Shown: one piece after another, positions 28,268 to 36,409 of the stretch
How positions within the stretch are numbered: the stretch's first letter is position 1
Layout of the letters: the number at the start of each line of letters is the position of its first letter
NCBI RefSeq assembly: GCF_024730565.1
Contig: NZ_CP077725.1
Span: 1,922,001-1,986,000 of the forward strand
Direction of reading: 5' to 3'
Source of the DNA: Clostridium sp. CM027
Lineage (GTDB): Bacteria > Bacillota > Clostridia > Clostridiales > Clostridiaceae
Length of the DNA stretch: 64,000 nt
The notes under the pieces: model-generated
Told to the model about the DNA's origin: nothing
Databases searched by the model: none
The model's input: the letters and a program-made list of their open reading frames with translations, nothing else
Made by a program: the position numbers and the translations under genes

Positions 28268-30565
28268 TTAATTTCCTTTAATAATTGTAAGTTTACCATC
28301 CACAATATCAACTATTGCACTACCGCCTGTGCAAAGGTCTCCAAACAGCACTTCATCTACAAAATAAGCCTTTATTTCTTTTTGGACCACTCTATTGATT
28401 TCTCTCGCGCCATAATCCTCGGAAAAACCCTTTTTACTTAACCAATCATATAAATTATCTGTAACCTTTAACTTTATATTTTTAGTTAAAAGTTTTTCTT
28501 CAAACTGTTTCATTGCCTTCTTAGCTATTTGAAGAGCCATAGCTTCATCAATTTTATTAAATACAATTATGTTATCCAATCTATTCCTAAATTCGGGTGA
28601 GAATACTCGCTCCACTTCTTTAGTAATTACTTGCCCAGACTCCATTTTGTCTCCAAACCCAATTATATGTTTGCCAGCCTCTCTCGCTCCTGCATTAGAA
28701 GTCATTATTAAAATCACATTTCTGAAATCCGCCTTTTTACCAGTATTATCTGTTAATGTTGCATAGTCCATAACCTGCAATAATACATTAAATATATCAG
28801 GGTGGGCTTTTTCAATCTCATCTAGAAGTAGCACGCAATAAGGATTTCTTTTAATAGCCTCAATTAACATTCCACCCTCTTCATAACCTACATATCCCGG
28901 TGGTGCACCGATAAGCCTTGCAACAGTATGTTTTTCCTGGTATTCACTCATATCAAATCTAATAAGTGGAATAGCTAAGCTACTCGACAATTGTTTACTT
29001 ATTTCTGTTTTCCCAACCCCTGTAGGACCAACAAAGAGGAGCGACGCTATTGGCTTATCTTCTTCATTAAAACCTGCCCTAGATCGCTTTATAGATCTTA
29101 CTAAAGTGTCTATAGCGTCTCTTTGCCCAAAAACTTGTTTCTTTAAATTAATATCTAGATTTTTCAGTATATCTATTTCATTATTTGATACACTTTGCTC
29201 TGGAATTTTTGCAATAGAAGCTACTATTTTTTCCACTGCACCCACCGTAATAAGAATAGTCTCTTCATTGTCTTCAGCATAAAGCCTTGCATAAGCACCT
29301 GCTTCATCCATAATATCTATAGCCTTATCTGGAAGAAATCTGTCCTTAATGTACTTGCTAGATAATTCTACTGCTATTTTTAAAGCTTCATCTTTGTATG
29401 TAACATTATGGTAAGTTTCGTATTTATCTTTTAACCCCATAAGAATATCGAAAGTATCCTCAACTGAAGGCTCTGGCACCTCAATTTTTTGAAATCTTCT
29501 AGCCAGTGCACTGTCTTTTTCAAAATGTTTCTTATATTCATCATAAGTAGTTGATCCAATAAATCTTACCTTACCATCTGCAAGAAAGGGTTTTAAAATA
29601 TTAGAAGCATCCATAGATCCTCCAGAAACTGCACCTGCTCCAACTATAGTATGGATTTCATCTATATACACTATAGGTTTTTCTTCCTTACTAATTTCGC
29701 TTAACACTTTTTTGATACGTTCTTCAAAATCTCCTCTATACTTTGTACCTGCGAGAAGAGCACCCATATCCAAATAATATATTTTACTCCCTTGCAATAA
29801 CTTTGGCACTTTATTTTCTACAATTAATTGTGCAAGACCTTCAGTAATAGCAGTCTTACCTACTCCAGGTTCCCCTACATGCACCGGATTATTTTTAAGC
29901 CTCCTGCATAATACCTGTAAGGTTCTTAGCAGAATATCTTGTCTCCCTATAAGAGGATCCATCTCTCCTTTGCCTGCTTGTTCTGTTAACTCTACAGTAA
30001 AGTTACTTAAAAAATTTTCCTTCTCATTGGGATTTTCAATTTCCTCTTCATAGGTGTATTCTATATCTTCTTCATTGTCAGTAAATCTCACCGGCTCTTC
30101 TATCTCATTATCTGTTGTAGAATCAAAATCAAAAGTATCTACCACAGAGATACCATGAGCTATATAATTAAGAAGATCTCTTCTCTTCATTTGCTGTTTC
30201 CGCAAAAAATAAGAAGCAAAGCTTTCATCATCATCATACATGGCCACAATCACATCGCCTATCTTAACTATCTCTTTACCCGAAAGCATAACATGATCTG
30301 CAGCCGTTGATAGAATGGTTTGAATTCCAATTGTTTGGATCGGCTCTACATCTTCTACGATTTCTATATTTTCCTTTAAAAATTTTGTTATTTGTTTTTT
30401 AAGTCTTTTAACATTCCCGCCACTATTCTCTACTATTTCAATTCCCTCTTCAAAAAATAAAGAAGCGTAAAGAATATGTTCTGGTGTAAAGTATTCATGA
30501 TTTGACATTTGAGCTTCATTAAAAGCCGCAGTAATAATCTCATTTACTATATTATCTAATTGCAT
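28268..30565 (-). CDS. clpA: ATP-dependent Clp protease ATP-binding subunit ClpA
   Basis: 765 aa Hsp100 unfoldase. N-domain (~residues 1-140), first AAA+ with GEPGVGKTAI and its Walker B IDEIHT, second AAA+ with GPTGVGKTE and LLLDEIEKAH; no ClpB middle domain. It unfolds substrates and threads them into ClpP, which is not in the window. It starts 2 bases after the clpS stop, as in the clpS-clpA operons of many bacteria; together they degrade N-degron proteins. No IGL-type ClpP loop was checked. Confidence 0.95.
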   Translation of the reverse strand: MQLDNIVNEIITAAFNEAQMSNHEYFTPEHILYASLFFEEGIEIVENSGGNVKRLKKQITKFLKENIEIVEDVEPIQTIGIQTILSTAADHVMLSGKEIVKIGDVIVAMYDDDESFASYFLRKQQMKRRDLLNYIAHGISVVDTFDFDSTTDNEIEEPVRFTDNEEDIEYTYEEEIENPNEKENFLSNFTVELTEQAGKGEMDPLIGRQDILLRTLQVLCRRLKNNPVHVGEPGVGKTAITEGLAQLIVENKVPKLLQGSKIYYLDMGALLAGTKYRGDFEERIKKVLSEISKEEKPIVYIDEIHTIVGAGAVSGGSMDASNILKPFLADGKVRFIGSTTYDEYKKHFEKDSALARRFQKIEVPEPSVEDTFDILMGLKDKYETYHNVTYKDEALKIAVELSSKYIKDRFLPDKAIDIMDEAGAYARLYAEDNEETILITVGAVEKIVASIAKIPEQSVSNNEIDILKNLDINLKKQVFGQRDAIDTLVRSIKRSRAGFNEEDKPIASLLFVGPTGVGKTEISKQLSSSLAIPLIRFDMSEYQEKHTVARLIGAPPGYVGYEEGGMLIEAIKRNPYCVLLLDEIEKAHPDIFNVLLQVMDYATLTDNTGKKADFRNVILIMTSNAGAREAGKHIIGFGDKMESGQVITKEVERVFSPEFRNRLDNIIVFNKIDEAMALQIAKKAMKQFEEKLLTKNIKLKVTDNLYDWLSKKGFSEDYGAREINRVVQKEIKAYFVDEVLFGDLCTGGSAIVDIVDGKLTIIKGN

Positions 30566-30567
30566 AA

Positions 30568-30885
30568 TTACTCCTCTTCTAAGGTTAGTTTCAGTGGAAA
30601 TCCACTTTCTTCACACATATCCATAGCTTGATCAATTTTTGTTATACCTACGTCATAGCTGTATATACCTGCAACGCCACTACCTTTTTTATGGACTTCA
30701 AACATGGTTTTTGTGGCTTCCACAACCTGTTTTTTAAAAACCCCAACTAAAACCTGCACAACAAACTCCATACTTGTATAATCATCATTGTGGATTATCA
30801 CCATGTACTTACTAGGCTTCTTAATCTTCATTTCTATTTTTTCTTTAATGATAATTTCCTCATCGAAGGTCCTTTTTTCTGACAT
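30568..30885 (-). CDS. clpS: ATP-dependent Clp protease adaptor ClpS
   Basis: 105 aa. The core MVIIHNDDYTSMEFVVQVL is the ClpS signature, with the Asn-Asp-Asp site that binds N-terminal destabilising residues, followed by the VHKKGSGVAGIY block. It delivers substrates to ClpA, encoded next on the same strand. A GTG 15 bases upstream is within the SD GTGGGG; the ATG at 30885 is used. Confidence 0.95.
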   Translation of the reverse strand: MSEKRTFDEEIIIKEKIEMKIKKPSKYMVIIHNDDYTSMEFVVQVLVGVFKKQVVEATKTMFEVHKKGSGVAGIYSYDVGITKIDQAMDMCEESGFPLKLTLEEE

Positions 30886-31097
30886 AATTAACAACCCCAC
30901 TGTTTTTATTAAAATTTATGTTTAATAATCTAAAAAAATAACTATTCACATACTAGTCTATTTTATTTTCTATACCTTGCTCCAAGACTATTATATCCTA
31001 CTTGTTTATATATTACTGCATTTACCTATATTATTTCAACTATTCTATACTTTTATATTTCATATCTAGCATTTAAAATATACTGATGTTTGAATGA

Positions 31098-31143
31098 ACC
31101 ATTTTTTTATTATTTACATAGTATGTAGAAGGTCATAAGACCT
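31098..31143 (+). promoter_or_regulatory. Putative sigma-K-like promoter and double palindrome, copy 1
   Basis: ACC (31098-31100), 16 bases, then CATAGTATG resembles the mother-cell sigma-K pattern AC-N16-CATANNNTA with one mismatch. It overlaps the palindrome TACATAGTATGTA (31115-31127), followed by AGGTCATAAGACCT (31130-31143). The block is repeated in front of the second paralogue. Promoter assignment is inferred. Confidence 0.45.
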
Positions 31144-31164
31144 AAAAAAAAGGAGGAATTACTT

Positions 31165-31971
31165 TTGGAAAATAATCAAATTCTTCACCCTTGCGATAAT
31201 TGTGGTGAAATTATTAGTTCAAAAACATTACCTTTAAGCAGTGGAATTAATATTACACCAGTTGGCATTAATGGCCCCCTAGTAGCTAAAATCCCTGTAG
31301 TTCTCGGCGAAAGAGAAATTCAAATAGATGTTGAAGCTGAGTTTAGATTGAACGAACCATTCTATGAAATTAAAAGAATAAAGAAAAATGTATATTTAAC
31401 TCAATGCAAATTACTTCCAAGATCAGGAGTAATTGAAAATGGTGTTCTTAGATCCGGAAAATTATTTATAAGTGGATTTGTAAGGAAAAATATAGAATAT
31501 GCAACCGCTGACTGCATCGAAGATAAAATTGTAAGTGGTAGAATAGCTCATACAACAATAGATGTCAAATTTACAACCGTAACAGAAGTTCAATATGTTG
31601 TACCACCAATAGTTAATGTTCGCAGAGCTCAAACTGAAATAGATTTATTAAGTAGTTGTGTGTGCCATGACGACTGCAAAGAAACTCTTATCGGAAAATC
31701 AGCATGTGAGCAATCTTTTGAAGATAATATAACTTTTACTGAAAGCCCATACTGTGAATTAGAAGGAGTAAGAATTTTTGAAGACGATATGAATACAGAC
31801 CCTATATACCATAAAACTAATTCAAACGTACAACTTTACAATAAAGTAATTGAAAAAATGGTTGTTTATGTTAGAGTTAAAGTATTACAATTACAACAGG
31901 TAAATATACCATATGATGATCCAGTTAACCCCATTTGCACTACGAGTAAATATTCCGATTTCTGCGAGTAA
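31165..31971 (+). CDS. CsxC-like (exosporium/coat) protein, paralogue 1
   Basis: 268 aa, no signal peptide or membrane helix, ten cysteines. An N-terminal CDNCG, a core of beta-type sequence (LVAKIPVVLGEREIQIDVEAE..., KKNVYLTQCKLLP, GKLFISGFVRKNIEY) and a Cys-rich segment (CVCHDDCKE, SACEQ). The layout is reminiscent of CsxC and related exosporium proteins of clostridia, whose cysteines cross-link the layer; family assignment is moderately certain. TTG start after AAGGAGGA. The next gene is 94% similar by eye. Confidence 0.72.
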   Translation: MENNQILHPCDNCGEIISSKTLPLSSGINITPVGINGPLVAKIPVVLGEREIQIDVEAEFRLNEPFYEIKRIKKNVYLTQCKLLPRSGVIENGVLRSGKLFISGFVRKNIEYATADCIEDKIVSGRIAHTTIDVKFTTVTEVQYVVPPIVNVRRAQTEIDLLSSCVCHDDCKETLIGKSACEQSFEDNITFTESPYCELEGVRIFEDDMNTDPIYHKTNSNVQLYNKVIEKMVVYVRVKVLQLQQVNIPYDDPVNPICTTSKYSDFCE

Positions 31972-31999
31972 ATATTTCACTATAGACATTTAGATATAG

Positions 32000-32048
32000 C
32001 CGTTCTTCTAAAGAAGATATCTTCCTTTAGAAGCACGGTTATTTATAT
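32000..32048 (+). terminator. Terminator after paralogue 1
   Basis: Stem CCGTTCTTCTAAAG against CTTTAGAAGCACGG (one mismatch) with a 21-base loop. The same hairpin, without the mismatch, follows the second paralogue. Confidence 0.65.
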
Positions 32049-32058
32049 ATTTAAAGTA

Positions 32059-32104
32059 ACACTTTCTTTATTTTCTACATAGTATGTAGAAGGTCATAAG
32101 ACCT
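32059..32104 (+). promoter_or_regulatory. Putative sigma-K-like promoter and double palindrome, copy 2
   Basis: Same elements as copy 1: AC, 17 bases, CATAGTATG; palindromes TACATAGTATGTA (32076-32088) and AGGTCATAAGACCT (32091-32104). The bases between the two palindromes and up to the SD are nearly unchanged, while sequence further upstream differs. Confidence 0.45.
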
Positions 32105-32125
32105 GAAAAAAAGGAGGAATTACTT

Positions 32126-32878
32126 TTGGAAAATAATCAAACTCTTCACCCTTGCGATAATTGTGGTGAAGTTATTAGTTCAAAAACATTACCTTTAAGC
32201 AGTGGAACTACTATCAGACCAGTTGGCATTAATGGCCCTCTAGTAGCTAAAATTCCTGTAGTTCTCGGCGAAAGGGAAATTCAAATAGATGTCGAAGCTG
32301 AGTTTAGATTGAACGAACCATTCTATGAAATTAAAAGAATAAAGAAAAATGTATATTTAACTCAATGCAAGTTACTTCCAAGATCAGGAGTAATTGAAAA
32401 TGGCATTCTAAGATCTGGCAAATTATTTATAAGTGGATTTGTAAGAAAAAATATAGAATATGCTACTGCTGACTGTATCGACGATAAAATTGTAAGTGGT
32501 AGAATAGCTCACACAACCGTAGATGTCAAATTTACAACTGTAACAGAAGTTCAATATGTTGTACCACCAGTAGTTAACGTTCGCAGCGCTCAAACCGAAA
32601 TAGATTTATTAAGTAGTTGTATGTGCCATGATGACTGCAAAGAAACTCTTATTGGAAAATCAGCATGTGAGCAATCTTTTGAAGATAATATAACTTTTAC
32701 TGAAAGCCCATACTGTGAATTAGAAGGAGTAAGAATTTTTGAGGACGATATGAATACAGATCCTATGTACCATAAAACTAATTCAAATGTAAAACTTTAT
32801 AATAAAGTAATTGAAAAAATGGTTGTATATGTTAGAGTTAAAGTATTACAATTGCAACAAGTGAATATTCCGCTATAG
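32126..32878 (+). CDS. CsxC-like (exosporium/coat) protein, paralogue 2
   Basis: 250 aa, a near-copy of the preceding protein with few changes (for example TTIRP for NITP, SCMCH for SCVCH). It lacks the last ~20 residues of paralogue 1, including two cysteines: the coding sequence ends in NIPL, and the downstream DNA resumes at the sequence that follows the stop of paralogue 1, which indicates a deletion (or an insertion in copy 1) of about 72 bp. TTG start with the same SD. Its transcription unit is a 961-bp tandem copy. Confidence 0.72.
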   Translation: MENNQTLHPCDNCGEVISSKTLPLSSGTTIRPVGINGPLVAKIPVVLGEREIQIDVEAEFRLNEPFYEIKRIKKNVYLTQCKLLPRSGVIENGILRSGKLFISGFVRKNIEYATADCIDDKIVSGRIAHTTVDVKFTTVTEVQYVVPPVVNVRSAQTEIDLLSSCMCHDDCKETLIGKSACEQSFEDNITFTESPYCELEGVRIFEDDMNTDPMYHKTNSNVKLYNKVIEKMVVYVRVKVLQLQQVNIPL

Positions 32879-32890
32879 ACATTTAGATAT

Positions 32891-32932
32891 AACCGTTCTT
32901 CTAAAATAATATAATTCTTTAGAAGAACGGTT
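32891..32932 (+). terminator. Terminator after paralogue 2
   Basis: Perfect 15-bp stem AACCGTTCTTCTAAA with its complement, 12-base loop and ATTTATATAT tail. Confidence 0.7.
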
Positions 32933-33077
32933 ATTTATATATAATTAATATAATACGTATTCCATATTCAATAATATTTAATTACATAAGGCATATGAAA
33001 TAAAATAACTCTACAGTATGCTATCTAGCCCGTTTTATTTAATATTTCTGACCCTTATAATAAAGGAGCATTTTTGA

Positions 33078-34499
33078 ATGAAGGAAAAAAATAACTGTGA
33101 TAAATCAAGGCTGATGAAGTTACTTATTGTTTTGAATATGTTGCAACGACCAAATTGTTTTATAATTTTTAATGAATCATCTAAAAAAGTCTCAACAAAT
33201 GTTAATCACAAAAATAATTTATGCTTACAAAAAAATGCAAAAGATAGAATGAATGTAGAATATATACTTCCTATTAAACAAGTAAATATTGAAGATGACT
33301 CAAATTTTATACCTCCTCTTAAACAAATAAATATTGAAGGTGACTCAGATTTTATGCTTCCTCTTAAACATGTAAACATTGAAGGTGACTTAGATTTTAT
33401 ACCGCCTCTTAAACATGTAAATATTGAAGGTGACTCAGATTTTATACCGCCTCTTAAACAAGTAAATATTGAAGGTGACTCAGATTTTATACCGCCTCTT
33501 AAACATGTAAATATTGAAGGTGACTCAGATTCTATACCTCCTATTTGCGATAAATTAATTATGTCAAAACTGCTTGTTATTTTAAAACTCTTACAACAAT
33601 CATCTTATAATGAAGATATTAATAAGATATTTAAAAACAGGTTAACAAATATCAAGCATAAAAATAATTTAAGTGTACAAAAAAATACAAACGATAAAAT
33701 TACTACAAAATTTATACTTCCTACACGCAAATTAATTATTAAAACTGATACAGAATGTATAAAAAAAGAAGGTGACATTAATACTACTCCCGATTGTATT
33801 TATGATATCCGTGGAAGTATAAATACTAACCCCAGTAAAAGCTTAGTATCGACCTTCCCCCTCATAATTGCAGAAAAAACCATAGATATTCCTATTGAAT
33901 CAACATTTAGATTAAAAAACGCTGCCTTAGATATAAAAAACATGAAAAAAGACGTATACTTAACTAATAGTAAGCTTATACCTTTGTATAAAAAAGATGA
34001 TATTTCTCCCTCCTTAAATGGAAAACTTTTTTTAGAAGGTTTTGTAAGAAACAAAGTAGATTCCTCTATAGCTAAAGATGTTCACGATGGTATAATTAAT
34101 TTAGATACTGAATCTCTTATAATTTATACTCCTTTTAAATGCACTACTTTGATCCAGTATAAAGTCCCCCCCATTTTCTCTAATCAAAATCCTCTAGATT
34201 ATATACCAATTTATGTCTCATTAGATTGTTTAGATGTTAATAAAGGTTATGGTGATTATCTATACAAAAAAAATATAGAATGTGATAGATATATAGATTG
34301 CAGTGTTCCACCTATAAATTGCGAAATAGAAAAAGCTAAAATTTATGAAACATATACCCTTGTTGATAAAACGCCATTTAATAAAGACTTTCCTATAGAA
34401 ATCAATTTTAATACTATCAAAGAAAACATAATAATAAATCTTTCATTAACATTACTTCAAGAACAAGATGTAGCCATAAACTATAAAAAAACTAAATAG
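33078..34499 (+). CDS. CsxC-like domain protein with 15-residue repeats
   Basis: 473 aa. The C-terminal ~200 residues align with paralogues 1 and 2 (FPLIIAEKTIDIPIESTFRL, KKDVYLTNSKLIP, GKLFLEGFVRN, LIQYKVPPIF). The N-terminal ~270 residues are new: a 60-residue block (residues ~13-73), six tandem 15-residue units of the type PLKHVNIEGDSDFIP, then a second diverged copy of the 60-residue block (~168-230). Few cysteines remain compared with the other two. SD AAAGGAG, ATG start. Probably a spore-surface structural protein; not recognised as a named family. Confidence 0.68.
   Translation: MKEKNNCDKSRLMKLLIVLNMLQRPNCFIIFNESSKKVSTNVNHKNNLCLQKNAKDRMNVEYILPIKQVNIEDDSNFIPPLKQINIEGDSDFMLPLKHVNIEGDLDFIPPLKHVNIEGDSDFIPPLKQVNIEGDSDFIPPLKHVNIEGDSDSIPPICDKLIMSKLLVILKLLQQSSYNEDINKIFKNRLTNIKHKNNLSVQKNTNDKITTKFILPTRKLIIKTDTECIKKEGDINTTPDCIYDIRGSINTNPSKSLVSTFPLIIAEKTIDIPIESTFRLKNAALDIKNMKKDVYLTNSKLIPLYKKDDISPSLNGKLFLEGFVRNKVDSSIAKDVHDGIINLDTESLIIYTPFKCTTLIQYKVPPIFSNQNPLDYIPIYVSLDCLDVNKGYGDYLYKKNIECDRYIDCSVPPINCEIEKAKIYETYTLVDKTPFNKDFPIEINFNTIKENIIINLSLTLLQEQDVAINYKKTK
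33270..33539 (+). repeat. Six tandem 45-bp repeats within the coding sequence
   Basis: Six units of 45 bp, in frame, each encoding a variant of PLKxVNIEGDSDFIP. Units 3-6 are nearly identical at the DNA level, which points to recent expansion; unit 1 (IEDDSN) and unit 2 are more diverged. The number is likely to vary between strains. Confidence 0.85.
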
Positions 34500-34710
34500 A
34501 TAATTTATAGTAATGTTTAAATAAAAAAACATGGCAAAACTGTTATATGTTGATTAAATTTTATTTTACTCTCCTAATAAACTTCATTTCACAATTTACT
34601 CTATTATACTAGATCATATTCTCTAAAAACCTTAAACAGTAAAACCCCCAAGGTAGCGAGGCCGCTGAAAAAAGCACTCTTTATTTAGTAGAGTTTTCAA
34701 GCTTGAATAG

Positions 34711-34753
34711 AAAAAGCATGAGATATTCATATTTTGGATATCTCATGCTTTTT
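34711..34753 (-). terminator. Terminator of the transposase gene
   Basis: Perfect 16-bp stem AAAAAGCATGAGATAT with complement, 11-base loop, T-runs on both sides; between the transposase stop and the left end of the IS. It also insulates against transcription from outside. Confidence 0.75.
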
Positions 34754-34778
34754 ATTTTATAATTAAGTTTTAAAAGCC

Positions 34779-36239
34779 CTATTTCATGCTTTTCAACTTA
34801 ATTATTCTCTTTAGATTCACAGTGAAGATTGATAATGCACCTTGCATTTGCATGCTAATTAAGCCTGACGATATTGCTACATCATAGCTATGTTGGTGCT
34901 TAAGTTCACTGTTTTTAGCCTCTATCATATAACGTTCCCTAGCTCGTTTTTTAAAATATTCACTTTTTTCGAACTCTATTTGATCTTTGTGAGTATTTGA
35001 CTTTATTGAAACTGAATAAGTTTTAGATTTAGCGCCTTCTTTATAACACCCATCTTTATGAACACAATTTTTACACTTTTCTACATTAAAATAGTAGGTT
35101 AGCACTTGATTTTTACCAACATTCTTCTTTCCCTGTTTTGCTTTTTTAATAGCCATATGACCTGCCGGACATACAAATAAACCAGCATCTTTATTAAACT
35201 CAAATTCATCTTCTTTTTTTCGCATTCCTTGTGAAATTACAGGATTTAGTCTTGAAATTAATGCAATTTTATTTTCTTTTGTATATTCTAGGTTTTTCTT
35301 TTCAGAATAAGCTGTATCTCCAATTACTTCATTTACATCTATACCAGCCTCACGGCTTTTTTCTATTAAGGTTATGAGCTCCTTTCCATCACTTTTTTCG
35401 CCAGTTGTAATAACAGCTGCTGTAATTAAACGTTCTTCACTCATAGCAAGGTGTGATTTATATCCAAAAAAAGAACTATCCTCAGTTTTATGCCCCACTT
35501 TTGCATCCTCATCTTTTGATATTTTTAGATTTTCTAAGTCATCATTAATAGCTTCCATTAAGTAGTTTAATTTAGTTTTCACAGCTGGATTTGCTGCAGT
35601 TTCTGGCTTCTCGTTTATGGTATCAATTAATAATTTGCAGTACTCAAGAATATCTTCAAGTACTCCAGTTGTAACTTTATTAGGTAACTCTTCTTTAATA
35701 CCAGGATGTACTCCGTACAATGTTTTTCTTAAGTTTTTTGCACGTTTCAATAATTCCTCGCTTGCTGACTTTTGGTTATAACGTGACTTGGTATGCGTAG
35801 CATCAACTATTATTGCTTTACTTTTTAAAACTCCCTCTTTTATAGCAAGTTCTACAGTCTTGTTTATTAATAAATCCAATAAATTCATGTCTTTAAGGCG
35901 AAGCTTTCTAAATTTAGTTAGTGTACTTGAGTTTATTAAATTTGTTTCTTCTGGGGCTAAATTTAGAAAATATTTAAAGGACATGTCATAAAGAGTTCTT
36001 TCAACAACATCTTCATCAGACAATTCATATATTACTTTCAAAAGTAAATATTTAAATAGCATTATGGGGTTAATAGCACCTCTACCCATAGATGAACTAT
36101 AGTTAATCATCAATTCGTCATAAACAAATGAAAAGTCAACAAGGTCATTAATTTGCTTTAAAATGTTATCTTTCGGAATAATTAACGAATATAAGCTATG
36201 GTATGTATTTATTTTTATTTCCAATTGTCCTTTTAGCAT
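34779..36239 (-). CDS. IS1182-family transposase
   Basis: 486 aa, undamaged. N-terminal DUF772-type region (MGRGAINPIMLFKYLLL, YDMSFKYFLNL) and a DDE domain: catalytic Asp in IIVDATHTKSRY, Asp in EVIGDTAYSEKKN and Glu in MIEAKNSELKHQHSY. A Cys cluster (CKNCVHKDGC) sits between the last two, as in this family. Start ATG after AAAGGGG. The reading frame is full length, so the element may be active. Confidence 0.92.
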   Translation of the reverse strand: MLKGQLEIKINTYHSLYSLIIPKDNILKQINDLVDFSFVYDELMINYSSSMGRGAINPIMLFKYLLLKVIYELSDEDVVERTLYDMSFKYFLNLAPEETNLINSSTLTKFRKLRLKDMNLLDLLINKTVELAIKEGVLKSKAIIVDATHTKSRYNQKSASEELLKRAKNLRKTLYGVHPGIKEELPNKVTTGVLEDILEYCKLLIDTINEKPETAANPAVKTKLNYLMEAINDDLENLKISKDEDAKVGHKTEDSSFFGYKSHLAMSEERLITAAVITTGEKSDGKELITLIEKSREAGIDVNEVIGDTAYSEKKNLEYTKENKIALISRLNPVISQGMRKKEDEFEFNKDAGLFVCPAGHMAIKKAKQGKKNVGKNQVLTYYFNVEKCKNCVHKDGCYKEGAKSKTYSVSIKSNTHKDQIEFEKSEYFKKRARERYMIEAKNSELKHQHSYDVAISSGLISMQMQGALSIFTVNLKRIIKLKSMK

Positions 36240-36325
36240 AATAGTTTAGCCCCTTTTATTTTATTCTACTATACTAATTCGACATATCTTTTAAAATTCC
36301 TTTTTGTTTTTTAGTCTTTTATATA

Positions 36326-36360
36326 AAAAAATCGCCATCTTTAATTAGATGACGATTTTT
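36326..36360. terminator. Hairpin inside the right end of the IS
   Basis: Stem AAAAAATCGCCATCT against AGATGACGATTTTT with a bulge, flanked by T-runs both ways. It lies upstream of the transposase and would block read-in from the molybdenum operon that ends next to the IS. Confidence 0.6.
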
Positions 36361-36409
36361 CATATAGTTTTTCAGTGGCCTCAAGGTAGCTTGGGGTTTT
36401 TTACTATTA

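Larger units (their letters stand above)
34638..36405 (-). mobile_element. IS1182-family insertion sequence
   Basis: A complete element of about 1.77 kb with one transposase gene. Imperfect terminal inverted repeats are visible: left 34638-34672 (AGTAAAACCCCCAAGG..., GAGGCCGCTGAAAAA) and right 36367-36405 (reverse complement AGTAAAAAACCCCAAG..., GAGGCCACTGAAAAA). Each end can itself form a hairpin. The right end lies 4 bases from the stop codon of the molybdopterin-binding protein gene. No clear target duplication could be read. Confidence 0.82.

Noticed and set aside
33270-33539. CRISPR array
   Set aside because: The 45-bp periodicity is contiguous, in frame and encodes a protein repeat; there are no unique spacers.
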